Below, piece by piece: positions 1 through 7,620 of a DNA stretch of 34,910 bases. Positions within the stretch are counted from its first letter, which is position 1, and each line of letters begins with the position of its first letter. The position numbers and the translations under genes were made by a program. Source of the stretch: Acidimicrobiaceae bacterium. GTDB lineage: Bacteria; Actinomycetota; Acidimicrobiia; Acidimicrobiales; RAAP-2. The stretch covers positions 1 to 34,910 of the forward strand of contig DAHUZJ010000018.1 of NCBI GenBank assembly GCA_027306585.1, in the 5' to 3' direction. The notes under the pieces are model-generated. The model worked only from the letters and a program-made list of their open reading frames with translations, was not told the origin of the DNA and did no database searches.

Positions 1-25
1 CCCGTGCCAGGAGAGGAGCCGAGTC

Positions 26-544
26 GTGGCGAGCCAACACGAAGTCGGTATCCTCATCGGCTTGTTGGTGGGGGAGGGCCATTTCGGAGGTGACGGCCGA
101 CAACCGCAGATCACGCTCCGGATGCACGTGCGACACGAGGCGCTGTTCCGTTGGCTCGAGCGGACGTTCCCCGGAGGTCGCCTCTACGGTCCCTATGAGC
201 ACGGCGGGCGTCGCTATTACCAGTGGATGGTCCGGGGCGAGTACCTCCGCGTGCTCCTTCCCATCCTCCAGCAGCACTTGACTCCCGAGTTGGACTCGTA
301 CGCCCACGGTCGGCTGCTGCAGATGTGCACACGCTACCGCCGCCAACTTCGTCTGGAAGCTCCTGGCGACGGGCCGGGCATGCACGACGTGGACCGTCGG
401 GGCGGACGGGCTGCGGGATCGGGATCGGGATCGAGATCGGGAGCCAAAGAACTTGCAGCTGCCGACGGACCGAGGCCCGTCGACGAGGGGCCGTCAGAGA
501 GTCGGGCTGCGCAGATCTTCCGTACGCTGCGCCAGGAACCGTGA
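26..544 (+). CDS. Single-motif LAGLIDADG-like protein (homing endonuclease fold)
   Basis: A 172-aa protein. Residues about 7-20 (GILIGLLVGEGHF) resemble a LAGLIDADG helix: a hydrophobic helix ending in Gly-Glu-Gly, with the acidic residue where the metal-binding Asp/Glu sits. Residues about 28-105 alternate basic strands and helices (ITLRMHVR, LFRWLERTF, YYQWMVRG, YLRVLLPIL), as in the saddle fold of this family. Only one motif is present, so a working enzyme would have to dimerise; it could also be a DNA-binding relic. The tail from about residue 108 is low-complexity, with a Gly-Ser-Arg stretch encoded by GGGATC repeats. The GTG start follows AGGAGAGGAG (9-18) with good spacing. It stands alone, convergent with rsmG, and no intron or intein boundary is visible. 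The fold call is moderate and endonuclease activity is not established. Confidence 0.6.
   Translation: MASQHEVGILIGLLVGEGHFGGDGRQPQITLRMHVRHEALFRWLERTFPGGRLYGPYEHGGRRYYQWMVRGEYLRVLLPILQQHLTPELDSYAHGRLLQMCTRYRRQLRLEAPGDGPGMHDVDRRGGRAAGSGSGSRSGAKELAAADGPRPVDEGPSESRAAQIFRTLRQEP
415..438 (+). repeat. GGGATC hexamer tandem repeat
   Basis: Three GGGATC copies followed by one GAGATC variant lie inside the LAGLIDADG-like gene and encode alternating Gly-Ser/Arg-Ser residues in its tail. A hexamer array keeps the frame when it changes length, so it would alter only the tail. Confidence 0.8.
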
Positions 545-651
545 CACGAGGTCGCTGGCACCATTGTGTGCCTCGCCACCTGTACCGGTCAGGTCGGCTA
601 GGCAGCAGATCAGCGCCTGGCGGTGAGCCGGGGACGGGACGGGACGATGGA

Positions 652-1296
652 TCAGAAGAGGGGCCGTTTGGCCGGGACTCCAACCCGCCGCGGAAAGCGG
701 TCGGGGCAAAGATGCTCCTGCCTGACGACCTGGTAGGTGAACTCCTCGTGGCGCCGACACGAGCGACCCATTCCCAGCAGCGCGAGCCCATCCTCCGTCC
801 ACCGTTCGCCGTCTTGATCACCAGGGGGCTCGGAGGTGACCAGCACGCCGCCCACTGCCAGGAGCGGAGCGGCACATTCCGCGGTCACCGCAGGGGGTCC
901 GAACGAGCGGGCGGTCACGATCTCGAAGCTGTGCCGGCGTGCCACATCCCGGCCAACCTCCTCCGCCCGGGCCTCGAGCACCTCTACTCGCTCCTCGAGG
1001 GACACCTCGCGGACGACACGTCGCAGGTGGTCGCTGCGCCGATGGTTGCTGTCGACGAGCGTCACGTGAGCAGCCTCGAGGAGGACGGCCAGCACCAACC
1101 CTGGCACCCCGCCACCCGAGCCCAGATCGACGAGCCGAAGCTGCTCTTGCACGTCGGAGCCGGTGAAGGCTGGGGGAGACGACCCGCGCGCCCACTCGAT
1201 CACGCGGACAAAGCCCGCGGCATGGCGCAAGTGCAGGTCGACGGGCCCAGGACCGAGTAAGCCGACGGCCTTGGCCCGCTCCAGTCCCTCCCTCAA
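652..1296 (-). CDS. rsmG: 16S rRNA (guanine-N7) methyltransferase RsmG/GidB
   Basis: Uses SAM to methylate N7 of a guanine in the 530 loop of 16S rRNA. The SAM-binding motif DLGSGGGVPGLVLA is the classic GidB glycine loop. It is followed by TLVDSNHRRSDHL, whose acidic residue should hold the SAM ribose, and by the later EIVTARSFGP segment. It is the last gene of the rpmH-rnpA-yidD-yidC-jag-rsmG block, downstream of jag. The start is uncertain: no ATG or GTG lies near the expected N-terminus. The TTG at 1296 gives 214 aa; an ATA at 1329, four bases after the jag stop, would give 225 aa; the frame also stays open upstream inside jag. Function is secure, the start is not. Confidence 0.9.
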   Translation of the reverse strand: MREGLERAKAVGLLGPGPVDLHLRHAAGFVRVIEWARGSSPPAFTGSDVQEQLRLVDLGSGGGVPGLVLAVLLEAAHVTLVDSNHRRSDHLRRVVREVSLEERVEVLEARAEEVGRDVARRHSFEIVTARSFGPPAVTAECAAPLLAVGGVLVTSEPPGDQDGERWTEDGLALLGMGRSCRRHEEFTYQVVRQEHLCPDRFPRRVGVPAKRPLF

Positions 1297-1333
1297 TGCC
1301 GGGGGGACCGTGGGAGCCCCGCCAGCTATCGGC

Positions 1334-2410
1334 TCACGCGTCGACGTTGGCGGTAGCGGTCGGTGCGATGACCACGTAGCGGTTGGGGTCTTCGCCCTCC
1401 GAGCGAGATTCCACGCCCTCGATCTCGACGATCGTGTCGTGGACCACCTTCCGGTCGGCCGGCGACATCGGCTCGAGCGCTCGCAGCTCACCGGACGAGG
1501 CCACCTCGGACGCCACCTCCTGGCTGAACCGCCGGAGCGCGGCGGCGCGCCGCTCCCGGTAACCAGCCACGTCCACCAGGATCCGGTCCGTGCGAGTCGG
1601 GAAGCGCCGCTGCACGACGGCTCGGGTGACATCCTGGAGCGCCGCCAGGGTGGCGCCCTTCGGGCCGACGAGAATGCCCAGCCCCTCGCCGGTGGCAGCC
1701 AGCTCCACCGTCTCCTCGTCGAGCTCGCGAACCTCCACGGCCGCGTCGAGCCCGTACCGCTCCACGAGCCCCTCGAGGAATTCCCGTGCCACCTCGGCTT
1801 GCTCTTGCAGGGTCATGCCCTCTGCCACCGTGCTCTCCTCCCTCGCCACCGCCCGCTCCCGGGCGCGTTGTGGACCATTCGTCTCGCCCCCGGCCTCGGG
1901 TCGCTTCGTCACCTCGGTGCCGCTCGCGCCGCCGGCGACCGCTGCCGGCCGGCTGCCGTCGCGCTGACCCGGCTCTCGGGGCTGCCCGCCGCTGCGACCC
2001 CGGCCGCCTCGCCGCCGACGCCGCGAGCGACTACCCGCCGACTTGTCGCCGCCAGCCTGCGCACCTTCTGCACCGCCCGACGGCGCCGACACCGTCGTGT
2101 CGGTGCCCGCACCACTGCCGGGCCGACCAGATGTCGCGTCCTCGTCGTCGCGACCGGCCACCGTACGGGCACCGCCACGGCCACCCCCGGCGCCGCCTCG
2201 ATCACGTTGCCGTCGCTCTCGCTTGGGCCGAGGACCCACGGGCCGTACCCGAGCACGCACCCGCGCTTCGCCCCGGACCCGACCGAACAAGCCGGTCTTC
2301 GGCTCCGCCACGACGATCACCTCGGCGTCGGCTTCCGTCACACCCAACTGGTCCAGGGCGGCGTCCCTGGCCTCCTCGACGGTCTTGCCCGTGACCTCGA
2401 CCCACTCCAC
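1334..2410 (-). CDS. jag: Jag/KhpB-type RNA-binding protein (Jag_N, KH, R3H)
   Basis: A 358-aa RNA-binding protein of the Jag/KhpB family, whose members bind RNA and affect cell elongation and division in Gram-positive bacteria. Residues 1-55 are the Jag N-terminal domain (MEWVEVTGKTVEEARDAAL, ending TGLFGRVRGEA). A disordered Arg/Gly/Pro-rich linker of about 150 residues follows. Residues about 225-275 are a KH domain with the GILVGPKGATLAALQ loop, and about 280-350 an R3H domain (YRERRAAALRRF, LEPMSPADRKVVHD). The linker is much longer than in firmicute Jag and strongly basic, so it may itself contact RNA. The ATG lies three bases after the yidC stop, suggesting translational coupling. Confidence 0.92.
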   Translation of the reverse strand: MEWVEVTGKTVEEARDAALDQLGVTEADAEVIVVAEPKTGLFGRVRGEARVRARVRPVGPRPKRERRQRDRGGAGGGRGGARTVAGRDDEDATSGRPGSGAGTDTTVSAPSGGAEGAQAGGDKSAGSRSRRRRRGGRGRSGGQPREPGQRDGSRPAAVAGGASGTEVTKRPEAGGETNGPQRARERAVAREESTVAEGMTLQEQAEVAREFLEGLVERYGLDAAVEVRELDEETVELAATGEGLGILVGPKGATLAALQDVTRAVVQRRFPTRTDRILVDVAGYRERRAAALRRFSQEVASEVASSGELRALEPMSPADRKVVHDTIVEIEGVESRSEGEDPNRYVVIAPTATANVDA

Positions 2411-2413
2411 GGC

Positions 2414-3601
2414 TCAGCGCGCCTTTCTCGCTCGTTTCGACTTCGCCCTCGAGTCCGCCTTCGGCGTGGGGGTACTACCAGCAGTAGTACCCCCCTGTCC
2501 GCGCCGACTGCTCTTTCGGGGCGTCTGGCTGCCGCTGGTCGGCGGGGCCGGCGCTCGCCCCCCAGGTACCTTGCGCGCACCACCGGCAGCGCCGTTGGTG
2601 GTCCCGCCCGTCACGCCCTTGTCAGGCCGGGACATCCCGTCACCGTTGCCCTCTGCTTTGGGCGGTGGGGCCAGCGCTGCAGTCGCCCGCCCGAGGAGCG
2701 CCTTGGGCCCCATCCGGGAACCCTGGCCTTCGATGCGCTTCTCCCCGGGCCGCTGCACCAACCCGTACCGGAAGATGAGGTCTTGGGTGAGCACCCGAAT
2801 GGCCGAGGACACGATCATGTACACGACCACGCCGGCCGGGACGATGAAGTAGATGTAGGCGAAGATCAGCGGCATGATGCGCTGCATCGTCTGCATCTGC
2901 GACGGCACCGCCGCAGTGCTCCCCGTCTTGCGGTTCCTCTTCGTCATCTGCGCCATCTGGAAGTACTGCAGCCCGACCGCCACCAGCACGAAGGCGAAGT
3001 AGGGGATGTAGTCATACCAGGCGCCATGGTGTGTGAGGGGCTTCGCCGCCAGGTTCATCCCGAACGAGTCCATGACCCCGTGGGTCTTGACCAGGTTCTC
3101 GTGCATGAGCGAGTTGGTCGGGATGTAGCGGGGTGTGGCACAAACCGCCTCGTTGCACACCGCTCCTGAGGCCAGCTTCTGCCCATGCGTCACGGTGTTG
3201 GCCAGGCCCCGGATGACGTCGTAGAGGACGATCAGCGCCGGCATCTGGAGGAACATCGGGAGACAGCCACCCGTAGGGCTGACGTTGTGCTCCCGGTACA
3301 GGCGCATCATCTCCTGGTTGAGCTGTTCCCGGTTCTCCGCGCCCTTGTACTTCTGGCGCAGCTTTTGCATCTCGGGCTGCAGTTGCTGCATCGCCAGCAT
3401 CGAGCGGGTGCTCTTGATGGTCAGTGGCGTCAGCAGGGCCATGATCACGATGGTGAGCAAGGCGATGGCCACCCCGTAGTTGGGGATGACGGCGTAGATG
3501 TAGGCGAGTGCCGTGGCGATGGCCACGAACAGGGGATGGAAGATCTCGCCGATGGTCTTGAACAGGGCGTTCTCCGCCAACAGGGGAGCGACGTGGATCA
3601 C
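2414..3601 (-). CDS. yidC: Membrane protein insertase YidC/OxaA
   Basis: Inserts and folds inner-membrane proteins, alone or with SecYEG. The 395-aa protein lacks the large periplasmic domain of Gram-negative YidC. Membrane segments are visible around [57 protein letters not shown], the [17 protein letters not shown] segment and [22 protein letters not shown]. The conserved basic cytoplasmic loop ([23 protein letters not shown]) is present, and the tail is long, basic and disordered as in many actinobacteria. I chose the GTG at 3601 because it overlaps the yidD stop (GTGA); an open extension to 3709 runs through yidD and lacks family character. Confidence 0.93.
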   Translation of the reverse strand: MIHVAPLLAENALFKTIGEIFHPLFVAIATALAYIYAVIPNYGVAIALLTIVIMALLTPLTIKSTRSMLAMQQLQPEMQKLRQKYKGAENREQLNQEMMRLYREHNVSPTGGCLPMFLQMPALIVLYDVIRGLANTVTHGQKLASGAVCNEAVCATPRYIPTNSLMHENLVKTHGVMDSFGMNLAAKPLTHHGAWYDYIPYFAFVLVAVGLQYFQMAQMTKRNRKTGSTAAVPSQMQTMQRIMPLIFAYIYFIVPAGVVVYMIVSSAIRVLTQDLIFRYGLVQRPGEKRIEGQGSRMGPKALLGRATAALAPPPKAEGNGDGMSRPDKGVTGGTTNGAAGGARKVPGGRAPAPPTSGSQTPRKSSRRGQGGTTAGSTPTPKADSRAKSKRARKAR

Positions 3602-3864
3602 CGGGTCTGCCCTTCCTCGTGGAGCCTGGCCGGAACGAGGTCGACCCCCCGGCCACCCAGCGGATGGCAGCGGGACAGGCGCCGGGCGGCCAGCAGGCTT
3701 CCGCGCCATGCGCCGTGGGCTTCGACCGCCTCGACGGCGTAGGTCGAACAGCTCGGATAGAAGCGGCAGGGGGACAGCTGCCCCGCCCGCAGGGATTGGT
3801 AGCTGTGCAGCAGTCGCAGCACCGCCCGTTGTGCCCGGCCGAGTGCCGGAGCTTCGTCAGTCAT
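3598..3864 (-). CDS. yidD: Membrane protein insertion efficiency factor YidD
   Basis: An 88-aa YidD-family protein, thought to help YidC-dependent insertion at the inner face of the membrane. The signature [21 protein letters not shown] with its two conserved cysteines is present, followed by [18 protein letters not shown], which carries the third conserved Cys. An N-terminal amphipathic helix ([15 protein letters not shown]) precedes it. The ATG overlaps the rnpA stop by eight bases (ATGACTGA) and its own TGA overlaps the yidC GTG, so rnpA, yidD and yidC are probably translationally coupled. Confidence 0.93.
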   Translation of the reverse strand: MTDEAPALGRAQRAVLRLLHSYQSLRAGQLSPCRFYPSCSTYAVEAVEAHGAWRGSLLAARRLSRCHPLGGRGVDLVPARLHEEGQTR

Positions 3865-4249
3865 GACCAGGTGTTCCTTGTGGGTTCTTCCTCTGGGCGC
3901 CGGCGGCGCCGGCGGCGCGGGAGAGGGCGGTGGCGACGTGATGCTCGAGCTCCCCCTGGCGAAGACCGGCAACGGCGGTGTCGGCCGACACCAAGTAGGC
4001 CCCCGGGGGGACCCGCGTTGGTTGCGACCGCACGGAGGCTGCGACCGCCGCACGGAGGCGGCGACGCAAGCGGTTGCGCCGGACGGCCGTGCCGTGGCGA
4101 CGGCCGATGGCGTAGCCGATCCGCGGCGCAGGCGGTCCACCGTCAGGGCAGAAGGCCACGCGCAGCGGCCCGCTCCGTCCACGGCCGGCTGGGCGCGCCA
4201 ACGCCTGAAAGGCGCTGCGTCCGCTGATACGTGCGACCGCCGGTCCCAT
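3857..4249 (-). CDS. rnpA: Ribonuclease P protein component
   Basis: The protein subunit of RNase P, which binds the catalytic RNA and the 5' leader of precursor tRNAs. The family signature [12 protein letters not shown] is present, preceded by [17 protein letters not shown], the conserved central strand and basic helix. I chose the ATG at 4249 (130 aa) because GGAAGGG sits six bases before it; a GTG at 4267 would add six residues. The N-terminus ([13 protein letters not shown]) matches the usual aromatic-rich start. The C-terminal 15-20 residues are Ala/Gly-rich and overlap yidD. It lies directly downstream of rpmH, the near-universal arrangement beside dnaA. Confidence 0.93.
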   Translation of the reverse strand: MGPAVARISGRSAFQALARPAGRGRSGPLRVAFCPDGGPPAPRIGYAIGRRHGTAVRRNRLRRRLRAAVAASVRSQPTRVPPGAYLVSADTAVAGLRQGELEHHVATALSRAAGAAGAQRKNPQGTPGHD

Positions 4250-4275
4250 GGCGTGCCCTTCCGACACCGACCAGC

Positions 4276-4410
4276 TCAGGCGATGAGCCGATGACGTCCC
4301 TTGAGCCGCCTCGCCTTCAGGATCGCACGGCCGGCGCGCGTGGACATCCGGTGGCGGAAGCCATGGCGCTTCGCCCGCCGGCGCGTATTGGGTTGATAGG
4401 TTCGCTTCAC
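4276..4410 (-). CDS. rpmH: 50S ribosomal protein L34
   Basis: A 44-aa L34 starting [18 protein letters not shown], matching the family from end to end (then [22 protein letters not shown]). L34 is a small basic protein of the large ribosomal subunit. The GTG start at 4410 is fixed by homology and by an AAAGG motif nine bases upstream; an in-frame extension to 4488 is not supported. It is the first gene of the leftward block and diverges from dnaA. A TAGCAT on the minus strand at 4528-4523 is a possible -10 box, about 110 bases upstream. Confidence 0.97.
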   Translation of the reverse strand: MKRTYQPNTRRRAKRHGFRHRMSTRAGRAILKARRLKGRHRLIA

Positions 4411-4522
4411 GTGGGTCAGCCTTTCGCTGCTCCTGCCCGATGCCGTTCCCAGAGCGCCTTCGGGCCGGCGCGACCCATCGCCGTCCACGGCCGGCGGCCG
4501 GTGGCGATGGCTTCCGGATGCG

Positions 4523-4528
4523 ATGCTA
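4523..4528 (-). promoter_or_regulatory. Candidate -10 box for rpmH
   Basis: TAGCAT on the minus strand, read leftwards toward rpmH. It fits the actinobacterial TANNNT -10 pattern, but I see no clear -35 hexamer and the leader would be about 100 bases, so this is tentative. Confidence 0.35.
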
Positions 4529-4547
4529 GGCGAACGGAGACCCTGCT

Positions 4548-4643
4548 CACTAGTCGGCCCCCGGTCGACCGCTCTCCGGTGTTCCCCGCGGCAGGTCCCC
4601 CATGCTCCTGGTCATGGTTCTAGTGACAGAGTGCCACTAGTCG
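4548..4643. repeat. CACTAGTCG direct repeat pair with C-rich flanks
   Basis: CACTAGTCG occurs at 4548-4556 and again at 4635-4643, 87 bases apart, each followed by a run of C residues and then G. The second copy also forms an inverted repeat with CTAGTG at 4620-4625 (nine-base loop). ACTAGT is itself palindromic. The placement between rpmH and dnaA suggests a regulator site, but no regulator can be named. Confidence 0.6.
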
Positions 4644-4702
4644 CCCCCCGTCCGGCCGGTGTACGGTCGACCGACCAAAGCCGTATCCGCATGTTCCACA
4701 CC

Positions 4703-4723
4703 TGTGGACCACGTTGTGGACGA
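4703..4723 (-). promoter_or_regulatory. Two DnaA boxes upstream of dnaA
   Basis: TGTGGACCA (4703-4711) and TGTGGACGA (4715-4723) are the complements of TGGTCCACA and TCGTCCACA, each one mismatch from the actinobacterial box TTGTCCACA. They share orientation with 12-base spacing, and lie 29-49 bases before the dnaA GTG. A weaker TGTTCCACA lies at 4692-4700. Autoregulation of dnaA through such boxes is known in other bacteria; here it is inferred. Confidence 0.6.
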
Positions 4724-4751
4724 TCACGCCCATCGGTGGGCGGAGGAGCAG

Positions 4752-6194
4752 GTGGACGAGACCGACGCGCTGTGGAGGAGATGTGCCACGCCGCTGCGTG
4801 AACAGGTGTCGGAGACGACGTGGCAGATGTGGCTGTCGGGCATCCGCCCGCTGTCGTTCGCGGCAGACGTCATGGTCCTCGGCGTCCCCAACGGGGTCGT
4901 CCGCGATCGCGTCAGCGGTCGATTCGTCCCGCTGATCGAAGAGACGTTGTCGGTACTGGCGGGCACGGCGGTGCGTGTCGAGCTGCACGTCGTCGACACC
5001 CCCGAACCAGGGCTACGGGAACCCGAACCTGGGGCGGTCGCGCCGGCGGTCGCCCTGCGGGAGCCGAGCTCCGCCGTCGCCTCCCCCGTGACGACCATGT
5101 CGCCCCCGACCGGTGGCACCACGGGTGCCCCGACAGGCTTCGGAGCGAGAACGCCGGTCGGCGCTGCCGTCTCCCTCGACCCTCGCTTCACCTTCGACGC
5201 CTTCGTGGCGGCGTCGTCCAACCGCCTGGCCCACGCCGCAGCCCAGGCTGTGGCCGAAACGCCCGGCCGCTCCTACAATCCGCTCTTCATCTACGGCGAC
5301 TCGGGGCTGGGCAAGACCCATCTTCTCCATGCGATCGGGAACTACGTCCAAGAGAACTTCCCGCTCCGCAAAGTCCTGTACGTGACGACCGAGACCTTCA
5401 TGAACGACTTCGTCGACTCGTTGCGGATGTCCACCACCATCGCCTTCAAGCGCCGCTACCGGGAGTGCGACGTGCTCTTGATCGACGACGTGCAGTTCAT
5501 GGAGAACAAGGAGGGCCTCCAGGAGGAGTTCTTCCACACCTACAACGACTTGCACAGCGCCGGGAAGCAGATCGTGCTCACCTCCGACCGGCCGCCCAAG
5601 TCCATCGAGACGCTCGAGGACCGCCTCCGCAGCCGGTTCCTGTCCGGGTTGATCACCGAGGTCGACCCGCCGGACCTCGAGACCCGGCTGGCCATCCTCC
5701 GAAAGAAGGCGGAGGACGACCACGACGACATCCCCGACGACGTGCTCGAGTTCATCGCAACGCACGTCAAGAGCAACATCCGGGAGCTCGAGGGCGCACT
5801 CATCCGGGTGACGGCGTTCGCCAGCTTGAGCCGGGAGCCGATCTCCCTCGAGCAGGCCGAACGGGTCCTCTCCGACATCGTCTCGTCGGGTGAGGCGCGC
5901 CGGATCACGCCACAGATGATCATGGACGCGACGGCCGCCAACTATGGCTTCACGGTGGACGCACTGTGCGGTCCGAGCCGGACCCGGCCACTCGTCACCG
6001 CTCGCCAGGTGGCGATGTACCTCGTCCGGAACCTCACGGACTACAGCTATCCGGCCATCGCCCGGGTGTTCGGGGGGCGCGACCACACGACCGTGATCCA
6101 CGCCGTCGACAAGATCACCACCCAGATGCGGGAGCGGCGTCAGTTGTACGAGCAGGTGACCGAGCTCACCGTCCAGATCCGCAACGGCACGTGA
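4752..6194 (+). CDS. dnaA: Chromosomal replication initiator DnaA
   Basis: AAA+ initiator that binds DnaA boxes at oriC, melts the origin and recruits the helicase. Domain I starts near residue 1 ([23 protein letters not shown]) and domain II is a Pro/Ala/Thr-rich linker to about residue 135. Domain III carries Walker A ([11 protein letters not shown], Lys about 188), Walker B (LLIDDVQF) and the arginine-finger region (EDRLRSRF). Domain IV ends with the DNA-binding signature [15 protein letters not shown]. The GTG at 4752 (480 aa) follows GGAGGAG and places domain I at the N-terminus; an open extension to 4659 would run over the DnaA boxes and is rejected. It is the first rightward gene of the origin region. 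Confidence 0.97.
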   Translation: MDETDALWRRCATPLREQVSETTWQMWLSGIRPLSFAADVMVLGVPNGVVRDRVSGRFVPLIEETLSVLAGTAVRVELHVVDTPEPGLREPEPGAVAPAVALREPSSAVASPVTTMSPPTGGTTGAPTGFGARTPVGAAVSLDPRFTFDAFVAASSNRLAHAAAQAVAETPGRSYNPLFIYGDSGLGKTHLLHAIGNYVQENFPLRKVLYVTTETFMNDFVDSLRMSTTIAFKRRYRECDVLLIDDVQFMENKEGLQEEFFHTYNDLHSAGKQIVLTSDRPPKSIETLEDRLRSRFLSGLITEVDPPDLETRLAILRKKAEDDHDDIPDDVLEFIATHVKSNIRELEGALIRVTAFASLSREPISLEQAERVLSDIVSSGEARRITPQMIMDATAANYGFTVDALCGPSRTRPLVTARQVAMYLVRNLTDYSYPAIARVFGGRDHTTVIHAVDKITTQMRERRQLYEQVTELTVQIRNGT

Positions 6195-6482
6195 CCAGGA
6201 CGAGCGTCCCGCCCTGTGGATGGACGTCGCCTTTCCTGGGGACACCCGGACAGGTCATCCCCAGCTCACGTCCCCGCGCGGGCTCGAGCCGTGGGGCCAT
6301 CCACCGTGCACCTCGGGCCGGTGGATGGCTCCACCACCACTCACCAGGCGCGATGAGAGACTGTCCACAATCCCCAGGACTATTACCTCTAGGGTCTTTC
6401 TCTCCCCACTGTTCTGAAGAAGTAAGAACCTGGGAGAGCACCCCCAGCCCGACGACGTGAGACCCAGGAAAGGACGGATCCG
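6195..6482. other. Probable oriC (dnaA-dnaN intergenic region)
   Basis: The 288-base gap between dnaA and dnaN, the usual site of actinobacterial oriC. It contains CTGTCCACA (6361-6369, one mismatch to TTGTCCACA), TGTGGATGG (6215-6223, two mismatches on the complement) and GGTGGATGG near 6320. The only moderately AT-rich stretch is about 6365-6425 (ACTATTACCTCTAGGG onward), a possible unwinding element and/or dnaN promoter. It is short and box-poor compared with Streptomyces or mycobacterial origins. The polarity switch of genes on either side of 4411-4751 supports an origin here or in that neighbouring gap. Confidence 0.6.
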
Positions 6483-7592
6483 GTGAAGTTCCGGTCCGAG
6501 CGAGATGCCCTCGCAGAAGTGCTCACCACCGCAGGACGTGCCGCTGGCGGTCGCGGTACGTCATCTGTCGTCCTTTCAGGCTTGCTGCTCCGGTCGGAGG
6601 GCAACGACCTCGAGGTGACGGGCACCGATCTCGACCTCACGATCCGGGTCCGTCAAGAGGTCATCGGCCTCGACGGTGGGGCCTGTGTGGTGCCCGCCCG
6701 TCTCACCGCCGACGTGGTCCGCTCGCTGGAACCAGGTGCGGTGACGATCGAAGGGGGGGAGGACAAGGTCGAGATCTCTTCGGCTCGGGCGCGCTTCGGT
6801 CTCCGCGCCTTCTCGGTGGTGGAGTTCCCGACCGTGGCGGCGCCACAGGAGCCCATGGTCTCACTACCGGCAGGAATGTTCGCCGAGGGGTTGCGCCAGG
6901 TGGTGCGGGCGGCCTCGACGGACGACGCCCGCCCGCTGCTCACGGGCGTACTGTTGACGGGCGGCGGAGGATCGGTACGACTGGTGGCCACCGATTCCTA
7001 TCGCCTGGCGCTCCGGGACCTCGAGGGCACGAGCTCCTTCGGGGCGGAGAACGACATCTTGGTCCCGGCCAGGGCACTGGGCGAGCTCCAGCGCCTGCCG
7101 GTCACCGTCGACGGCGAGCGAGACGTCATCGGGATGGCGGCGGGACCCCACGACATCACGTTCACGCGGGGCCCGGTGCGGATCACGACCCGCCTGCTGG
7201 ACGGGACGTACCCCGACTACCGCCAGCTGATCCCCGAGCACTACCCCAACCGGCTGCACGTCGGAAAAGAGAACCTGGTGAGTGCGCTCCGGCGTGTCCG
7301 TCTCCTGGTCCGTGACAACACGACCCCGGTGCGCCTCTCGATGCGAGCGGGTGGGGTCGACCTCACGGTGGTGTCACAGGAGGTCGGCGATGCCAGCGAG
7401 ACCGTCGACGGCGACTTCTCCGGCGAGGACCTGGTCATCGCCTTCAATCCGTCGTACCTGATCGACGGCGTCGAGGCGGTGCTCGACGACGAGGTCATGA
7501 TCGAGACCGCCGACCCCTCGCGGCCGGCGACCGTGCGGGCGGCCGAACGGGACGACTTCCGGTACCTGCTCATGCCGGTGCGCGTCGCCTGA
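6483..7592 (+). CDS. dnaN: DNA polymerase III beta subunit (sliding clamp)
   Basis: Ring-shaped processivity clamp that tethers DNA polymerase III and many repair proteins to DNA. The 369-aa length is typical for the three-domain clamp. The N-terminus (MKFRSERDALAEVLTTAGRA) and the C-terminus (FRYLLMPVRVA, matching the conserved LMPVR ending that lines the binding pocket) are diagnostic. Domain 2 shows RPLLTGVLL and VATDSYRLALRD; domain 3 shows YPDYRQLIP. The GTG start has AGGAAAGGA about eight bases upstream. It lies between oriC and recF. Confidence 0.97.
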   Translation: MKFRSERDALAEVLTTAGRAAGGRGTSSVVLSGLLLRSEGNDLEVTGTDLDLTIRVRQEVIGLDGGACVVPARLTADVVRSLEPGAVTIEGGEDKVEISSARARFGLRAFSVVEFPTVAAPQEPMVSLPAGMFAEGLRQVVRAASTDDARPLLTGVLLTGGGGSVRLVATDSYRLALRDLEGTSSFGAENDILVPARALGELQRLPVTVDGERDVIGMAAGPHDITFTRGPVRITTRLLDGTYPDYRQLIPEHYPNRLHVGKENLVSALRRVRLLVRDNTTPVRLSMRAGGVDLTVVSQEVGDASETVDGDFSGEDLVIAFNPSYLIDGVEAVLDDEVMIETADPSRPATVRAAERDDFRYLLMPVRVA

Positions 7593-7620
7593 CTGGCTAC
7601 GACGGAGGGTGAGCTCCGGT

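Larger units (their letters stand above)
4411..4751. other. rpmH-dnaA divergent intergenic region
   Basis: This 341-base gap holds no gene. It should carry the promoters of rpmH (leftward) and dnaA (rightward). It contains two near-consensus DnaA boxes close to dnaA, a 9-base direct repeat with C-rich flanks, and a CTAGTG/CACTAG inverted repeat, each listed separately. A GGAGGAG ribosome binding site (4742-4748) ends it just before the dnaA GTG. Confidence 0.8.

Noticed and set aside
545-651. Possible terminator or small RNA between the LAGLIDADG-like gene and rsmG
   Set aside because: I found only GGGAC short repeats and no convincing hairpin or promoter.
3602-3709. N-terminal extension of YidC by 36 residues
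   Set aside because: It overlaps yidD, is Arg/Pro/Gly-rich and not family-like; the GTG at 3601 overlapping the yidD stop explains the start.
4659-4751. N-terminal extension of DnaA by 31 residues
   Set aside because: It would run through the DnaA boxes, and the GTG at 4752 has a strong ribosome binding site and the correct domain I start.
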